Shown here: positions 8,652 through 18,595 of the stretch, piece after piece
Position numbering within the stretch: the first letter of the stretch is position 1
Layout of the letters: each line of letters opens with the position of its first letter
Source: Paenibacillus lacisoli
GTDB lineage: Bacteria; Bacillota; Bacilli; Paenibacillales; Paenibacillaceae
Assembly (NCBI RefSeq): GCF_030580655.1
Contig: NZ_JAUQTB010000004.1
Span: forward strand, 124,001-188,000
Length of the DNA stretch: 64,000 bases
Direction of reading: 5' to 3'
Notes under the pieces: model-generated
Databases searched by the model: none
Seen by the model: only the letters and a program-made list of their open reading frames with translations
What the model was told of the DNA's origin: nothing
Position numbers and translations under genes: made by a program

Positions 8652-9425
8652 TCAAGCCTCCCGATGCTTTTTGTTCCATAATCCGAACAACGTGAAGAAC
8701 GAACTGCGCGGCTTGCGCTTCCTGCCCTGATACGTGCGCAGATTGGTGACCAGCTGCCGGTCCCGCTCGCCATCCATCTTCTCCTTGATCCAATTGCGCT
8801 GTTCCTCCAGCTGGTTCAGCAGACTGGCATTCATCTCCACCAGGGCCTGCTGCTGCTCCTCCAGCTCACGGATCCGGTTGTGAAGCTCCTCAAGGGTGTG
8901 CAGTTCAGCAGTTGGCACCACAGCAGCCTCCTGCACATCAGTCTCGTTTATAACCGCCTCTTCCGGCACATAAGATATGACTTCGTTGACAATCTCCTGC
9001 AGCAAAATTTCCCGGTTTTCCTTCATCATGAATTCGGTATCCCTGTTCATGCCTTCTTCAAAGAAACCAGGCTCCTGCGGATCAGATCCTGCCGGCTCTG
9101 CAGCGAATACCTGTTCATGCTCCTGTTCCCTCTCCTGCTCCAGGCTTACAGCTGCTGGCCGGGTGTCCGCCTTTATGGCATTTTGGTTATCCTCCATGCC
9201 AAGAATTGCACTCGCCGCCTGCACCAGTGACAGATTATGCTCACGCAGGACGGTCATCATCCCGCGAACCGTTTCAATATCCTCCGGATTGAACAATCTC
9301 GATTTATTGGCTGCCCGCTCAAAACGGTACCCCTGTTCTTCCAGAGCCGCTGCGTACTTTCGCAGGGTACTGGCACCAATCCCCATTCCTTTGGCGACGG
9401 CCGACGTTGCCTTTGTATCCATCAT
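8652..9425 (-). CDS. MerR-like helix-turn-helix protein with coiled coil
   Basis: Protein of 257 residues. ATG 9425 follows GGGAGG on the minus strand; an open frame of 17 codons upstream has no ribosome site. Residues 1-70 form a MerR-type winged helix (GIGASTLRKYAAALEEQGY then RLFNPEDIE). A central acidic, Gln/Glu-rich region follows, then a coiled coil at about 175-225 with heptads such as LEELHNRIRELEEQQQALVE, and a basic tail ending in WNKKHREA. The layout resembles DUF3967-type proteins and is broadly like RacA, the chromosome anchoring protein, but I cannot choose between transcription regulator and chromosome-binding protein. Confidence 0.75.
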   Translation of the reverse strand: MMDTKATSAVAKGMGIGASTLRKYAAALEEQGYRFERAANKSRLFNPEDIETVRGMMTVLREHNLSLVQAASAILGMEDNQNAIKADTRPAAVSLEQEREQEHEQVFAAEPAGSDPQEPGFFEEGMNRDTEFMMKENREILLQEIVNEVISYVPEEAVINETDVQEAAVVPTAELHTLEELHNRIRELEEQQQALVEMNASLLNQLEEQRNWIKEKMDGERDRQLVTNLRTYQGRKRKPRSSFFTLFGLWNKKHREA

Positions 9426-9664
9426 GTGCCTTACCTCCCTAATAAAAATGGTTATTGCCTCAGGACTGAACCCCATCGCAAGACATTGTAAAATTTCTTG
9501 TCTTTTCCAATTCTATAGGAGGCTTTTAATGTCCTTTGGCAAATTTCTTCTAATATTAGGGATTGCTAAGAAGTTTTGTCGGGGAACAAATCAAACGGTT
9601 CTTTGTAATTATTCCTGTTTTATGTCAATATACTTAACGCCTTTGCCGCTTTACAGCATGTTGA

Positions 9665-9680
9665 TTGTTAAATAGCACAA
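9665..9680. promoter_or_regulatory. Possible Rex-like operator upstream of ldh
   Basis: TTGTTAAATAGCACAA shows the TTGT...ACAA ends of redox-repressor Rex sites, which commonly control ldh in Gram-positives, but is two bases shorter than the 18-bp consensus. It lies about 90 bp before the ldh start. Confidence 0.3.
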
Positions 9681-9767
9681 AACTGTGTTATCTTATGTAA
9701 CGTAAACTTGAACATACGCATATCTTAATATTCATAATACATTTTGGATTCGGTATGGAGGCGTAAC

Positions 9768-10724
9768 ATGATTAAAGGAAAAACTAGAAAAGTCGCGATC
9801 ATCGGTGCAGGGAATGTCGGATCCAGCTGTGCCTATTCCATGATCAATCAGTCGATCTGCGATGAAATTATGATGGTGGACCGGACCTATGACAAGGCTT
9901 TAGCACAGGCACTGGATCTATCCCACTGTATGGATTTCACACATAACCGCACTAAGGTTTATGCCGGACGCTACGAAGACTGCGGTTCCATGGATGTGAT
10001 TATCCTGACAGCTGGCGCCAATCCTGCAGCAAATCAGACGAGATTGGACGTGCTGGATGCAGCAACCGTGATTACCCGGGAGATTGTAACAGCCATCATG
10101 GCATCGGGGTTCCAGGGTATTTTCATTATTGCGGCCAATCCCGTCGATATCGTAACTTATCTTGTACAGAGCATCTCCGGGTTCCCGCGCAGCAAGGTCA
10201 TCGGAACAGGAACCTCTATCGACTCAGCACGCCTGAAGACGCTGCTGTCGGATGTCTTCTCTATTAACCCCCGCAGTGTTCAAGGCTATGCGCTGGGTGA
10301 GCATGGAGAATCCCAATTTGTAGCCTGGTCCCATGTAACCATTGGCGGCAAGCCGATCCTGCATATTCTGGACCAGCACAAGGAGCGGTTCCAGCATGTT
10401 GATCTGGAGGATATCGCACGCAAGACGAAGGATGCCGGCTGGGAAATTTTTACCCGCAAGGGCTCCACACATTTTGGTATCGGCAATGCCCTGGCTTATA
10501 TTGCAAGGGCGATCCTGAATGATGAGCACAAGATCATTGCAGTATCGGCGGTTCTGGACGGAGAATACGGACAAAAGGATATCTGCGTCGGCGTGCCTGC
10601 CATTATCGGCGGTGACGGAATCCAGGAAGTGCTGGAGCTGCAGCTGACGCCGGAAGAAGCCGCCAAGCTGGAGCAGTCCTGTCACGTCATCCGCGGCGGA
10701 ATTCACAGCCTCGCGATCTCCTGA
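9768..10724 (+). CDS. ldh: L-lactate dehydrogenase
   Basis: NADH-dependent reduction of pyruvate to lactate in fermentation. Start at ATG 9768 behind GGAGG; the longer reading frame from 9744 lacks this spacing. The 318 residues match the family. The Rossmann loop GAGNVGSS lies at residues 14-21, the substrate Arg region in QTRLDVL near residue 93, the motif AANPVDIVTY near residue 124, and the catalytic His179 in GEHGES. These distinguish lactate dehydrogenase from malate dehydrogenase only moderately, since TRLDVL and the spacing suit LDH better. It is transcribed alone and ends at a strong terminator. Its upstream region carries a possible Rex-like site. Confidence 0.92.
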   Translation: MIKGKTRKVAIIGAGNVGSSCAYSMINQSICDEIMMVDRTYDKALAQALDLSHCMDFTHNRTKVYAGRYEDCGSMDVIILTAGANPAANQTRLDVLDAATVITREIVTAIMASGFQGIFIIAANPVDIVTYLVQSISGFPRSKVIGTGTSIDSARLKTLLSDVFSINPRSVQGYALGEHGESQFVAWSHVTIGGKPILHILDQHKERFQHVDLEDIARKTKDAGWEIFTRKGSTHFGIGNALAYIARAILNDEHKIIAVSAVLDGEYGQKDICVGVPAIIGGDGIQEVLELQLTPEEAAKLEQSCHVIRGGIHSLAIS

Positions 10725-10756
10725 CCCTCTCTGTTAGCTTTTCTTTGATTGTAGAC

Positions 10757-10796
10757 AAAAAAACTCCCGAAGCTCTCATAGCTCCGGGAGTTTTTT
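10757..10796. terminator. Bidirectional terminator between ldh and the hybrid kinase
   Basis: Arms AAAAAACTCCCG and CGGGAGTTTTTT with an inner AGCT/AGCT pairing give T runs on both strands, serving the two convergent genes. Confidence 0.93.
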
Positions 10797-10815
10797 GAGT
10801 CGTTGCCGTGTCCGA

Positions 10816-13800
10816 TTATCCATTCGTCCTGCCGCGGGTTAAATACCCCCAGCGATCCAGCACCCTGGATATCTCATTCAAATGGATCGGCTTGCTGATG
10901 AAATCCTGCATGCCGCTGCGCAGGCACTTTTCCTGGTCCTCCGGCCGTGCATAGGCTGTTACGGCTACGATAACAGGCAGCCGGTCTTCCGGCAGCAGCC
11001 GGCGGATCAGCGCGGTTGCCTTGATTCCGTCCATAATCGGCATTTGCACGTCCATGAACACTAGATCGTATTCCCTGCGCGTCACGGCTTCGATGGCTTC
11101 CATTCCATTCGTGCAGAAATCCGCCTCATAGCCGAGCTTCTCCAGCAGCTTCAACAGCAGCTCCCGGTTAACGGGATGGTCTTCGACCACCAGAATATCC
11201 AGCCTTGGCGACAATTGCTGCTCCAGAGCTGCAGATTCACCTGCCGCGGCCAGCTCGCTTCCACCTTCCAGCGGCTGCTGATCAGGGTCCATATTGCCCA
11301 GCAGCAGGGTGAACCAGAACACGGATCCTGCACCTTCTTCGCTGTCTACCCCAATGGCGCCGCCCATCAGCTCAACCAGCCGCTTGCAGATGGCCAGCCC
11401 GAGTCCTGTGCCGCCGTGCTTACGGGTGATTACCGGATGCAGCTGGGAGAAGGACTGGAACAGCAATCCGATTTTGTCCCCTGGTATACCGATGCCCGTA
11501 TCTCTGATCTCGGCTTGTATCATATACTCCCCGGGACCAACCCCCTGCCTTCCGGCCAGCCTGACTTCAATAGATCCGCATTCCGTGAACTTAATTGCAT
11601 TGCCGATCAGATTCACCAGAATCTGCCGGACCCGCTGAGCATCGCCGATCAGATTCTCCGGAATTCCTTCTTCAATAAAGCTAGTGAGCTGAAGATGCTT
11701 CTCCTCAGTGCGCGGCTGCAGCAGTTGAATGACCTGATTCACCGTATCCCGCAGGTCGAAAGGCTCCTGTTCCAGCTCCAGCTTGCCCGAATCAATTTTG
11801 CTGAAATCGAGAATATCATTCACAATCGCCAGGAGCGAGCTGCCGCTTTGACGAATAATGTCCGCATAGTTGCGCTGCTCCTCATCGAGTGTGGTATCGA
11901 GCAGCAGATCGGTCATACCGATCACCCCGTTCATCGGCGTCCGGATCTCATGGCTGACCATAGCGAGAAATTCCGCTTTGGCCTGGGCGGTCTGCTCGGC
12001 GAATTCCTTCGCCCGGATAATCTCCCGCTCGTTCGTCACATCATGGAAGACGACCACAGCTCCCTGTACTTCTCCATTCTCCAGGATTGGAGTTACCTGA
12101 TAGTTTACCAGAAAGGTGGAGCCGTCTGAACGCCAGAACACCTCTTCTTGTATGGCACGGGGCATGCCGTCCTTCAAGGTCAGATGAATAGGACACTCCT
12201 CGAGCGGATACAGGCTGCCATTCGCTTTGGTATGGTGAACCAGGCTGTGTGTCAGTGTGCCGATAATCTGGTCGGAAGCATATCCCAGCATCGTGGAGGC
12301 CGCCGGGTTAATGAACATCGTTCTGCCCTCTCGGTCCAGCCCATAGATGCCTTCGGTAACGGAATTCAGAATAAGAGCATGACGGTTGCTAAGCTCCTGG
12401 ATCTGTTCCATGCGCTGCTTGCGCTCTGTAATATCATTGGCAATACCGAAGACGCCGACCGTCTCTCCTTCAATAATGATCGGCACATTGGTCACCGCAA
12501 TCTCAACCTGAGCTCCGCTGCGATGAATAACACGAGTCTCGTAATTTTGCGGAACACCATGCCTTGCTGCATTAAAATAGGCTCCTACCTTCTGCAGTTC
12601 CTCTTGAGGCAGAACCATGCTGAAGCTCTGCCCGACCAGCTCTTCCTTGGTGTAACCGAGCAGCTGCTCCAGCCCTTTGTTCACCGAGTCGTACTCTCCC
12701 TGCAGATTGAAGGCATATACGGCAAAAGGATGATATTCAAACAGCGACTTGAAACGCTGCTCACTTTCCTTGAGACGTCTCTCCGACTCTACACGCTCGG
12801 TCACATCCCGCGAGATCGCTACGATCTCCCGAATATCCCCAGTCAGAGCATCTACCGCATACTTGCCGGTACTCTCGAACCAGATATAGCGGCCATCCCG
12901 GTGGCGGATGCGATAGGTTACGGGAATGTTCGTCTCGTGATGCAAAATCCCCTTGAGATATTCCTCTACAAGCTCTACATCATCAGGATGGTAATAATCG
13001 AACACACTGGTGCCGACCATCTCTTCCGGCGTATAGCCGAGAAGCGGAAGTGCAGCCGGTGAGGCGTAGAGAAAATTGGCATGCCGGCCATGGGCATCAT
13101 GAATAGTTATGAAATCCTGAGAATTCTCAGCCATCAGCTGATATAGTTTCTCACGCTCTACCAGCTGCTGCTTCATCCGGCTGTATTCGGTTACATCCTG
13201 AAGAATACCTCGGATTACTACACTTTCATCCCTTTCCTCTTCCACATTGGCCTGGACGAACAGGATGATGTCAGGCTGATCCTTGATCCTGAGCCTGATC
13301 TCCTGCGATACCGACTGCCTGTGTTTGACAGCAGCCCTGAATCGCCGGACCAGCTCGTTATAATCTTCCGTATAAATATTGCCCAGCACATATTCCATGA
13401 TCACTGCCGGATCCTTGGTATGCAGCTTGAGAAGGTGCGCAAGTTCATCAGTACAACTCAACTTCTTGCGCTGCAAATCCCATTCCCAAGAGCCCATCTT
13501 GGCAATCCGCTGGGATTGTACGAGCATCTCCTGGCTGCGGCGCAGTTCTTCCTCCGCCTGCTTGCGGGAGGTGACATCACGGCAGATACCGATCCGCTTC
13601 TCCAGTTCACCCTTATCATTCCAGATGGGCCGGTAAGCCATTTCCAGCCAGATATATTTGTTATCTTTGCGACGGATACGCACCGTACATACCCCACCAT
13701 GCAGAGTAGATACCTTCAACAGATACATATCCTGCGGATGGCAGTAATCTGTAACCTTACGGCCCATCACTTCGTCTGCTGTATAACCAAGCAGCCGGTC

Positions 13801-14304
13801 TACCGAAGCAGACACGTAAATAAGGACACCGCTCGGGTCAATCCAGGCAATCAGATCCTTATCACTTTCGGCGAGAACCTGATACATTTCCTCTGTCATT
13901 TTCAGAATCAGCTGATTGGCTCTGGCTTCGGTAATATCCTTGGCAATGGCATGAATACCTATGACCTGTCCCTCGGCTTCGATTGGAACGTAAGTAAACT
14001 CTGCAAGAACAATTCTGCCCTCTCTGTGGTGAATAGAGCCTTCAAAATGAACCGTTTCCCCTTGTAAAGCATGCTGCAGATGACGGTTGCGCTGGGCAAC
14101 ATCATCCGGCGGGGATAGATCTGAGGGCTTCATCTGCACAAACCGGTCTGCCGGGTATCCCGTCAGGTGTTCAATGGCAGGGTTCGCCGCTACATAGCGG
14201 CCTTCGATATCAAGCGTGTATACGGCGTCAGGAAAATTTTCGTAAAGTGAACGGTAGCTGCCATTCTCCGAGATCATTTTTTTCAACATTCCAAGTCTGT
14301 CCAC
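10816..14304 (-). CDS. Hybrid sensor histidine kinase with six PAS domains and a receiver
   Basis: Cytosolic sensor kinase of 1162 residues with GTG start behind GAAGAAGG. Six PAS/PAC modules run through residues 15-765, each recognisable by patterns such as [50 protein letters not shown] and the closing DVTER/DITEA motifs. The H-box [12 protein letters not shown] is near residue 785, the ATPase N-box GNAIKF and GGTGLGLAI follow, and a C-terminal receiver carries its phospho-Asp near residue 1084 in VFMDVQMP. No membrane segments are evident, so the signals are probably internal (redox, haem or small molecules). No response regulator gene is adjacent, so the output partner is unknown. Confidence 0.93.
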   Translation of the reverse strand: MDRLGMLKKMISENGSYRSLYENFPDAVYTLDIEGRYVAANPAIEHLTGYPADRFVQMKPSDLSPPDDVAQRNRHLQHALQGETVHFEGSIHHREGRIVLAEFTYVPIEAEGQVIGIHAIAKDITEARANQLILKMTEEMYQVLAESDKDLIAWIDPSGVLIYVSASVDRLLGYTADEVMGRKVTDYCHPQDMYLLKVSTLHGGVCTVRIRRKDNKYIWLEMAYRPIWNDKGELEKRIGICRDVTSRKQAEEELRRSQEMLVQSQRIAKMGSWEWDLQRKKLSCTDELAHLLKLHTKDPAVIMEYVLGNIYTEDYNELVRRFRAAVKHRQSVSQEIRLRIKDQPDIILFVQANVEEERDESVVIRGILQDVTEYSRMKQQLVEREKLYQLMAENSQDFITIHDAHGRHANFLYASPAALPLLGYTPEEMVGTSVFDYYHPDDVELVEEYLKGILHHETNIPVTYRIRHRDGRYIWFESTGKYAVDALTGDIREIVAISRDVTERVESERRLKESEQRFKSLFEYHPFAVYAFNLQGEYDSVNKGLEQLLGYTKEELVGQSFSMVLPQEELQKVGAYFNAARHGVPQNYETRVIHRSGAQVEIAVTNVPIIIEGETVGVFGIANDITERKQRMEQIQELSNRHALILNSVTEGIYGLDREGRTMFINPAASTMLGYASDQIIGTLTHSLVHHTKANGSLYPLEECPIHLTLKDGMPRAIQEEVFWRSDGSTFLVNYQVTPILENGEVQGAVVVFHDVTNEREIIRAKEFAEQTAQAKAEFLAMVSHEIRTPMNGVIGMTDLLLDTTLDEEQRNYADIIRQSGSSLLAIVNDILDFSKIDSGKLELEQEPFDLRDTVNQVIQLLQPRTEEKHLQLTSFIEEGIPENLIGDAQRVRQILVNLIGNAIKFTECGSIEVRLAGRQGVGPGEYMIQAEIRDTGIGIPGDKIGLLFQSFSQLHPVITRKHGGTGLGLAICKRLVELMGGAIGVDSEEGAGSVFWFTLLLGNMDPDQQPLEGGSELAAAGESAALEQQLSPRLDILVVEDHPVNRELLLKLLEKLGYEADFCTNGMEAIEAVTRREYDLVFMDVQMPIMDGIKATALIRRLLPEDRLPVIVAVTAYARPEDQEKCLRSGMQDFISKPIHLNEISRVLDRWGYLTRGRTNG

Positions 14305-14573
14305 TTAGGCACACCTTCTTCCTCTACGATAGTTCAGGAAAATGATAAGTCGTCATCCAACCACTCTCATTCGTTGTATCTATATCATTCACCGCCCGCA
14401 TACGGCTCTCTCCATCCCTCCCCTTCACCATATAAACATCTGCCGGGCACAATGAACGGGTGGAAATAAAGCACGAATACTGTCAGCGAAGTGCAGCTAA
14501 AAAGGTGATAGTCGGTCAAATTATACAATATTTTAACTAAAATAGGGCGAATTTGTACCGGGTTACCACGAAA
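14305..14573. other. Intergenic region upstream of the hybrid kinase
   Basis: No coding region or structured RNA is recognised. It should hold the promoter of the minus-strand hybrid kinase; a TATAAT-like sequence on the minus strand near 14520 has no good -35 partner. Confidence 0.5.
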
Positions 14574-14613
14574 AATAAGGATTCTCCCGTCTTGTCTGCG
14601 GGAAAATCCTTAT
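14574..14613 (-). terminator. Terminator of the LanFEG-like operon
   Basis: Inverted repeat AATAAGGATT/AATCCTTATT with inner CCCG/CGGG; on the minus strand it runs into TTATTTTT, about 60 bp past the last permease gene. Confidence 0.85.
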
Positions 14614-14672
14614 TCACGTGATGTCAGTCTGCGATTTCGGCTCCGCTGTATCGAAGCCGGGGTAATTCGCTT

Positions 14673-15401
14673 CTAAATTTCTTTGCGATTAAATGTAAAC
14701 CATCCGGCGCCCATGCACAGGGCCAAGCTGCAGATGACCACCGTAAAGATTGTCGGCAGAGGTACCTGGAATGCACCGAACTGCTCGCCGCCGGAAGGAA
14801 TCATGAGCAGCAATGGCTGTGCCCAAGGATACAGCGGGCCGATGTGCTGCGAGTTAATGATCAGCATGTTCGGTATCGTCAGCGCAATATTAAGAGCCAA
14901 AGGGGCAGCAAAGCTGCTCCAGAGGAAGGATACCAGCAGCTGCAGGGCTGCCAGCGGCATACAGGCAATCCAGCCCAGCATCAGGCTTTTCGCCATGATG
15001 AACCAGGGCAGCGGTCCGCTGAGCTTAAGGAACCAGCCGGCAGCCAAGACAGCCCCCAGGAACAGCAGCTGCAGAATGGCCAGCATCAGCATAATGACTG
15101 TGAATTTGGCAATATACAGCCCTGTCCGGGATACCGGCAGCACCAGCAGCTGCTTCCAGCCGCCCCCGGCATGTTCGAAGCGACAGACGAAAGCTCCCAG
15201 CACACCGGTCATTATGGGCAGAAACAGCAGCGCATGGCCATAAACCATCATCAGCAGCAGTTCCGGCCAACCGGCCCCGCCTCCTTGTGTAACGCCGAGC
15301 AGCAGGGCAATCGCCGGGCTGATCAGAAGAAGCAGCCATACCGGCGAGCGCATCAATTTCAGACGTTCCGTCGAGAGCAGCCGGAAATAAGTCGAAATCA
15401 T
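14673..15401 (-). CDS. ABC transporter permease, lantibiotic-immunity (LanG/LanE) type
   Basis: Integral membrane subunit of 242 residues with six predicted helices. The N-terminus LSTERLKLMRSPVWLLLL and the cytoplasmic motif GGWKQLLVLPVSR near residue 80 are typical of LanE/LanG permeases, which expel lantibiotics or related peptides from the membrane. Its ATG abuts the stop of the preceding permease with no gap, so the two are translated together and probably form a heterodimer with the ATPase upstream. No bacteriocin precursor or modification gene is in the window, so the substrate is likely a foreign peptide. A general ABC-2 exporter remains possible. Confidence 0.82.
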   Translation of the reverse strand: MISTYFRLLSTERLKLMRSPVWLLLLISPAIALLLGVTQGGGAGWPELLLMMVYGHALLFLPIMTGVLGAFVCRFEHAGGGWKQLLVLPVSRTGLYIAKFTVIMLMLAILQLLFLGAVLAAGWFLKLSGPLPWFIMAKSLMLGWIACMPLAALQLLVSFLWSSFAAPLALNIALTIPNMLIINSQHIGPLYPWAQPLLLMIPSGGEQFGAFQVPLPTIFTVVICSLALCMGAGWFTFNRKEI

Positions 15402-16115
15402 CTACGCCACATCCCTTCGATTGAAATGCAGCTGCCCGCACGCATAGACGACGAGCGCAAGTGCAGCTCCAGCTGCCGCGAACTTCCACCCTTCCGGGTC
15501 GCGCCAGGCTACGACCGGCCAAGCCAGCGGAATCCACTTCGTATAGCCGGCCACTGCCAGACTGCCGATGGCAAGTGTCAGCCCCATCGTGACAGGAAGC
15601 GCCTGATTACGATAGACGACACAGACCCAGCATTCCAGTGCGACAACTGGCAGAGCCGCTGCCAAAGGATATAACCCAAGCTTCAGCAGGGCCAGTACAG
15701 GCATGCCTTCACCGAAGCTCAAGATGATCCCGAGGCACGCTGTTGCCGCAGACAGCAGCAGACAGGATACGGCCAGCAGACCGATAACGACGGCCAGCTT
15801 GGCCGCGAATACGGCTGCTCTTGATACAGGCAGAGCGAGCAGCTGCTTCCAGGCACCTGTCATATGCTCCACATTCGCAATCATGGATGAGAGCAAGGTG
15901 GCTCCCATGATCAGGGCCAGCGGAACGAAGTTAGCCACATTATCGATCAATCCGCCCCACAGATCGTCTGCATAAACCTTCGTCAGGTAGTCATAACGCA
16001 GACCAAAGTTCAGGGCCTGCATCGCAGTCAGTCCAAGCGGAGCAAGGAACACTAGGAACCACAGCCCCTTCCTGCGAATCTTCAGCAGGTCTGCAGCGAT
16101 ACTTCGGGCCATCAT
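15402..16115 (-). CDS. ABC transporter permease, lantibiotic-immunity (LanE) type
   Basis: Second membrane subunit, 237 residues and six predicted helices, with the same layout as its neighbour: an N-terminal ADLLKIRRKGLWFLVFL helix and a cytoplasmic EHMTGAWKQLLALPVSR motif near residue 75. The start ATG overlaps the ATPase stop by four bases and follows AGGGGGG. The shared GxWKQLLxLPVSR motif shows the two permeases are ancient paralogs. The pair, an ATPase and an upstream two-component system form the usual immunity arrangement. Confidence 0.83.
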   Translation of the reverse strand: MMARSIAADLLKIRRKGLWFLVFLAPLGLTAMQALNFGLRYDYLTKVYADDLWGGLIDNVANFVPLALIMGATLLSSMIANVEHMTGAWKQLLALPVSRAAVFAAKLAVVIGLLAVSCLLLSAATACLGIILSFGEGMPVLALLKLGLYPLAAALPVVALECWVCVVYRNQALPVTMGLTLAIGSLAVAGYTKWIPLAWPVVAWRDPEGWKFAAAGAALALVVYACGQLHFNRRDVA

Positions 16116-17095
16116 AAGGACGCCCCCCTGCCGACCACCTGCAGGAACAGATCCTCCAGCGAGCGGCGCTGCTCCTCGACACGGTATATGGCATGCCTGT
16201 TCTCCACCAGACGCTTCACCAGCAGGGAGACAGCCTCATCATTCATCTGGCCGAACTCCAGCGCTGCTCCGCTTTTCGTACTGTGATAACCGCACTCCCG
16301 GGCGAGATGCTGGGCATCCTCCGGTTCCGATACCACGATCCGTATGCCGCCGGCTGCCTGTTGATGGAGACTCTCAATCGTATCCTGAAACACCATCTCA
16401 CCTTCGCGGATAATCCCGACTGTAGTCGCCATCTGCTCAACTTCTCCAAGCAGGTGACTGGAGACAAGAACGGTAATTCCGCGCTGACGCGGCATCTCCT
16501 TGATCAGCTCGCGTACTTCCTGGATACCTTCAGGGTCCAGACCGTTCGTAGGTTCATCCAGGATGAGCAGCTCCGGCTGACCCAGCAGAGCCGCAGCAAT
16601 TCCAAGACGCTGCTTCATCCCAAGAGAATAGCCCTTGACCGGGCGCTTGGCATGAGCGGTCAACCGGACGATGGAGAGAACCTCATCGATTCTAGAACGC
16701 GGCACATCCAGGATCCGCCGGATTGCCTCCAGATTCTCAATGGCATTCAGATGCCCATAATTCGAAGGGTATTCGACCAGCGAACCGACCCGGCGCAGGA
16801 TATCCATCCGTTCCTTACGGATATCCTTGCCAAAGATTCGGATAGATCCCCGTGTCGGCCGGATCAAACCCAGCAGCATACGGATTGTTGTTGTTTTACC
16901 TGCTCCATTCGGCCCGAGAAAGCCGTAGATATCCCCCTGCCTGATCTGCAGGTCCAAATGCTTGACGGCCGCACGGCTGCGGTAGGTCTTCCATAATTCC
17001 CTTGTCTCTATAATGAGCTTGTCAACGGGCTTGTTCACGGGCTTGTTGATTGCATGGTTAACTGGATTTTCCTTCCAAGTCATACTCGGATTCAT
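16112..17095 (-). CDS. ABC transporter ATPase, LanF-like
   Basis: ATP-binding subunit of 327 residues. ATG 17095 follows GAGGTGAT. The nucleotide-binding domain occupies about residues 28-245: Walker A GPNGAGKTT, signature KGYSLGMKQR (instead of LSGGQ, as common in this subfamily), Walker B LLILDEPTNGLDPEG and the H-loop SSHLLGEVEQ. A C-terminal domain of some 80 residues follows, as in LanF and BcrA-like proteins. The first 25 residues carry an imperfect repeat (INKPVNKPVDK). It is separated from the kinase gene by 72 bp, where a promoter with direct repeats is suggested, so the transporter genes can be induced apart from the sensor genes. Confidence 0.9.
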   Translation of the reverse strand: MNPSMTWKENPVNHAINKPVNKPVDKLIIETRELWKTYRSRAAVKHLDLQIRQGDIYGFLGPNGAGKTTTIRMLLGLIRPTRGSIRIFGKDIRKERMDILRRVGSLVEYPSNYGHLNAIENLEAIRRILDVPRSRIDEVLSIVRLTAHAKRPVKGYSLGMKQRLGIAAALLGQPELLILDEPTNGLDPEGIQEVRELIKEMPRQRGITVLVSSHLLGEVEQMATTVGIIREGEMVFQDTIESLHQQAAGGIRIVVSEPEDAQHLARECGYHSTKSGAALEFGQMNDEAVSLLVKRLVENRHAIYRVEEQRRSLEDLFLQVVGRGASL

Positions 17096-17116
17096 CTGCT
17101 TATCACCTCGAATCCC

Positions 17117-17171
17117 ATCATAGCCCGGCGAGGTTAAAGCAGAGGGTGGATGAAGTTTAAGTTTTGTTTAA
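17117..17171 (-). promoter_or_regulatory. Putative activator-dependent promoter of the LanFEG-like genes
   Basis: On the minus strand two TTAAAC direct repeats (17166-17171 and 17155-17160) lie exactly 11 bp apart, one helical turn, as in binding sites of OmpR-type regulators. A TATGAT -10 candidate (17117-17122) lies 32 bp downstream with no good -35, as expected for an activated promoter. Inference from pattern. Confidence 0.45.
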
Positions 17172-18595
17172 ATCTGCGGATACAGATAAACAGAGGTGCC
17201 TTCCGGCGTGCTGATCATTTCCCGTTCCAGTCCCATCTCCTTCGCTAACAGCTCCACAATAGCAAGACCGACCCCCGCCCCCTTCGCGGAGGAGGCTCCC
17301 CCTAGGCCGGGCCCCCGGTCAGCGATGACTACCGCTGCAGCACCCTTGTACACTTCAGCTCGAATCCCGATGTAGGCTCCTTCTCTGGCATGCCGCACTG
17401 CATTCTGGAACAAGTTATCCAGAATCCGCCGGATTGCATTGCTGTCCACATCCCAGATCAGCTGCTCATCCGGCAGCTCGATATCGACCTCAAAGCCTTC
17501 CCTCTCCCAGAGCGGGTACCAGGCCGCCGCACATTCTCTCACCAGGCGAAGAATATCCTGTCTGGACCGGTGAAGTGTATAGCGTCCGCTCACCAGCAGA
17601 TTGTAGGACAGCAGGTTGTCGATCATACCTCCCAGACTGTCCAGCTTACTCTCCATGAGCTGCAGTGAATCTTTTCCAGCCGGGCTGATGGGCTCCTTTT
17701 GCAGGGAATACAAATGACTCCGGACGACCGTAAGGGGTGTACGGATATCATGGGATATTTCGGCCACCACCTTCTTGCGGAGTTCCTCTTCCTCGCGCTC
17801 CCGCCGCCGTGCCTCGGCCAGCTGCTCTATCATCCGGTTGAACCCGCTCTCCAGCTGTCCGATCTCATCCGCACGTGTAACTGCAACTTTAGCGGGTATG
17901 CCATTCTCCCCCTGATCCGCCATAGCTTCCTGTAGGGCAACCAGCCTGCGCCGGATCCGGATGAAGAAAACGAGTGAGAAGGACAGGAAGATCACAAGAA
18001 TGAACAAAGTAATCAGTGCAAAATAGGTCAGATCGATACGAGCACCATAGGTGGGCTGCAGCGCGGACGAGGGCATTTCGAGTACCATAAATCCCTGGTT
18101 GGCGTTGTCGGTATCACCAATAAATGCAACAACCGTGAAAGGGTCTCCCGCTTGTACGGCCTGTTTCATAAACCGAATAGCCTCACCAGCACTCCAGTAG
18201 GCAGGAATCTCTGCATTCTCAGGCAGCATGTACTGTGTTCTTCCCCCGGAGTCCACCCAGAAGAGAGTGGCCTCCGGATATTCCTTATTCAGTTCGCGCA
18301 GCCGGCCGGAGATCTGGTCCGGTGAAGCATGATCCAGCTTCCCGGCTTCCTGATGCCATCGCTGAGTTACACTAGTGCTGCCTCCGTAAGGTGTTTCATA
18401 CTGCGAATGGCTGATCCAGTTGCCAATAATGATATATATGACCGACACCAGCGGCAGCACAATCGGCAGCAGAATGAATGCCCCCAGCAGAATCATCAGA
18501 TAGCGGAACAGCAGGGATTGCCGGAACTTGACGGCTGTCTCTGCGATGCCTTGCCGTGTCCAGCGGCTGACAATCCGGGACTTGAGCTGCTTCAT
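17168..18595 (-). CDS. Membrane sensor histidine kinase of the LanFEG-like unit
   Basis: Sensor kinase of 475 residues; its ATG overlaps the regulator stop by four bases. Membrane helices lie at about residues 30-58 and 190-215, enclosing an extracytoplasmic domain of about 130 residues. A HAMP segment follows (MADQGENGIP region), then the H-box VVAEISHDIRTPLTVVRSH near residue 280, N-box NLFQNAVRHA, and G boxes DRGPGLGG and GAGVGLAIVE. The kinase motifs are intact. Genes of this type next to LanFEG permeases usually sense antimicrobial peptides at the membrane. The ligand is unknown. Confidence 0.9.
   Translation of the reverse strand: MKQLKSRIVSRWTRQGIAETAVKFRQSLLFRYLMILLGAFILLPIVLPLVSVIYIIIGNWISHSQYETPYGGSTSVTQRWHQEAGKLDHASPDQISGRLRELNKEYPEATLFWVDSGGRTQYMLPENAEIPAYWSAGEAIRFMKQAVQAGDPFTVVAFIGDTDNANQGFMVLEMPSSALQPTYGARIDLTYFALITLFILVIFLSFSLVFFIRIRRRLVALQEAMADQGENGIPAKVAVTRADEIGQLESGFNRMIEQLAEARRREREEEELRKKVVAEISHDIRTPLTVVRSHLYSLQKEPISPAGKDSLQLMESKLDSLGGMIDNLLSYNLLVSGRYTLHRSRQDILRLVRECAAAWYPLWEREGFEVDIELPDEQLIWDVDSNAIRRILDNLFQNAVRHAREGAYIGIRAEVYKGAAAVVIADRGPGLGGASSAKGAGVGLAIVELLAKEMGLEREMISTPEGTSVYLYPQI

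Noticed and set aside
11176-12129. 317-codon plus-strand frame inside the hybrid kinase
   Set aside because: Shadow of the kinase and ATPase domains, which are clearly coded on the minus strand.
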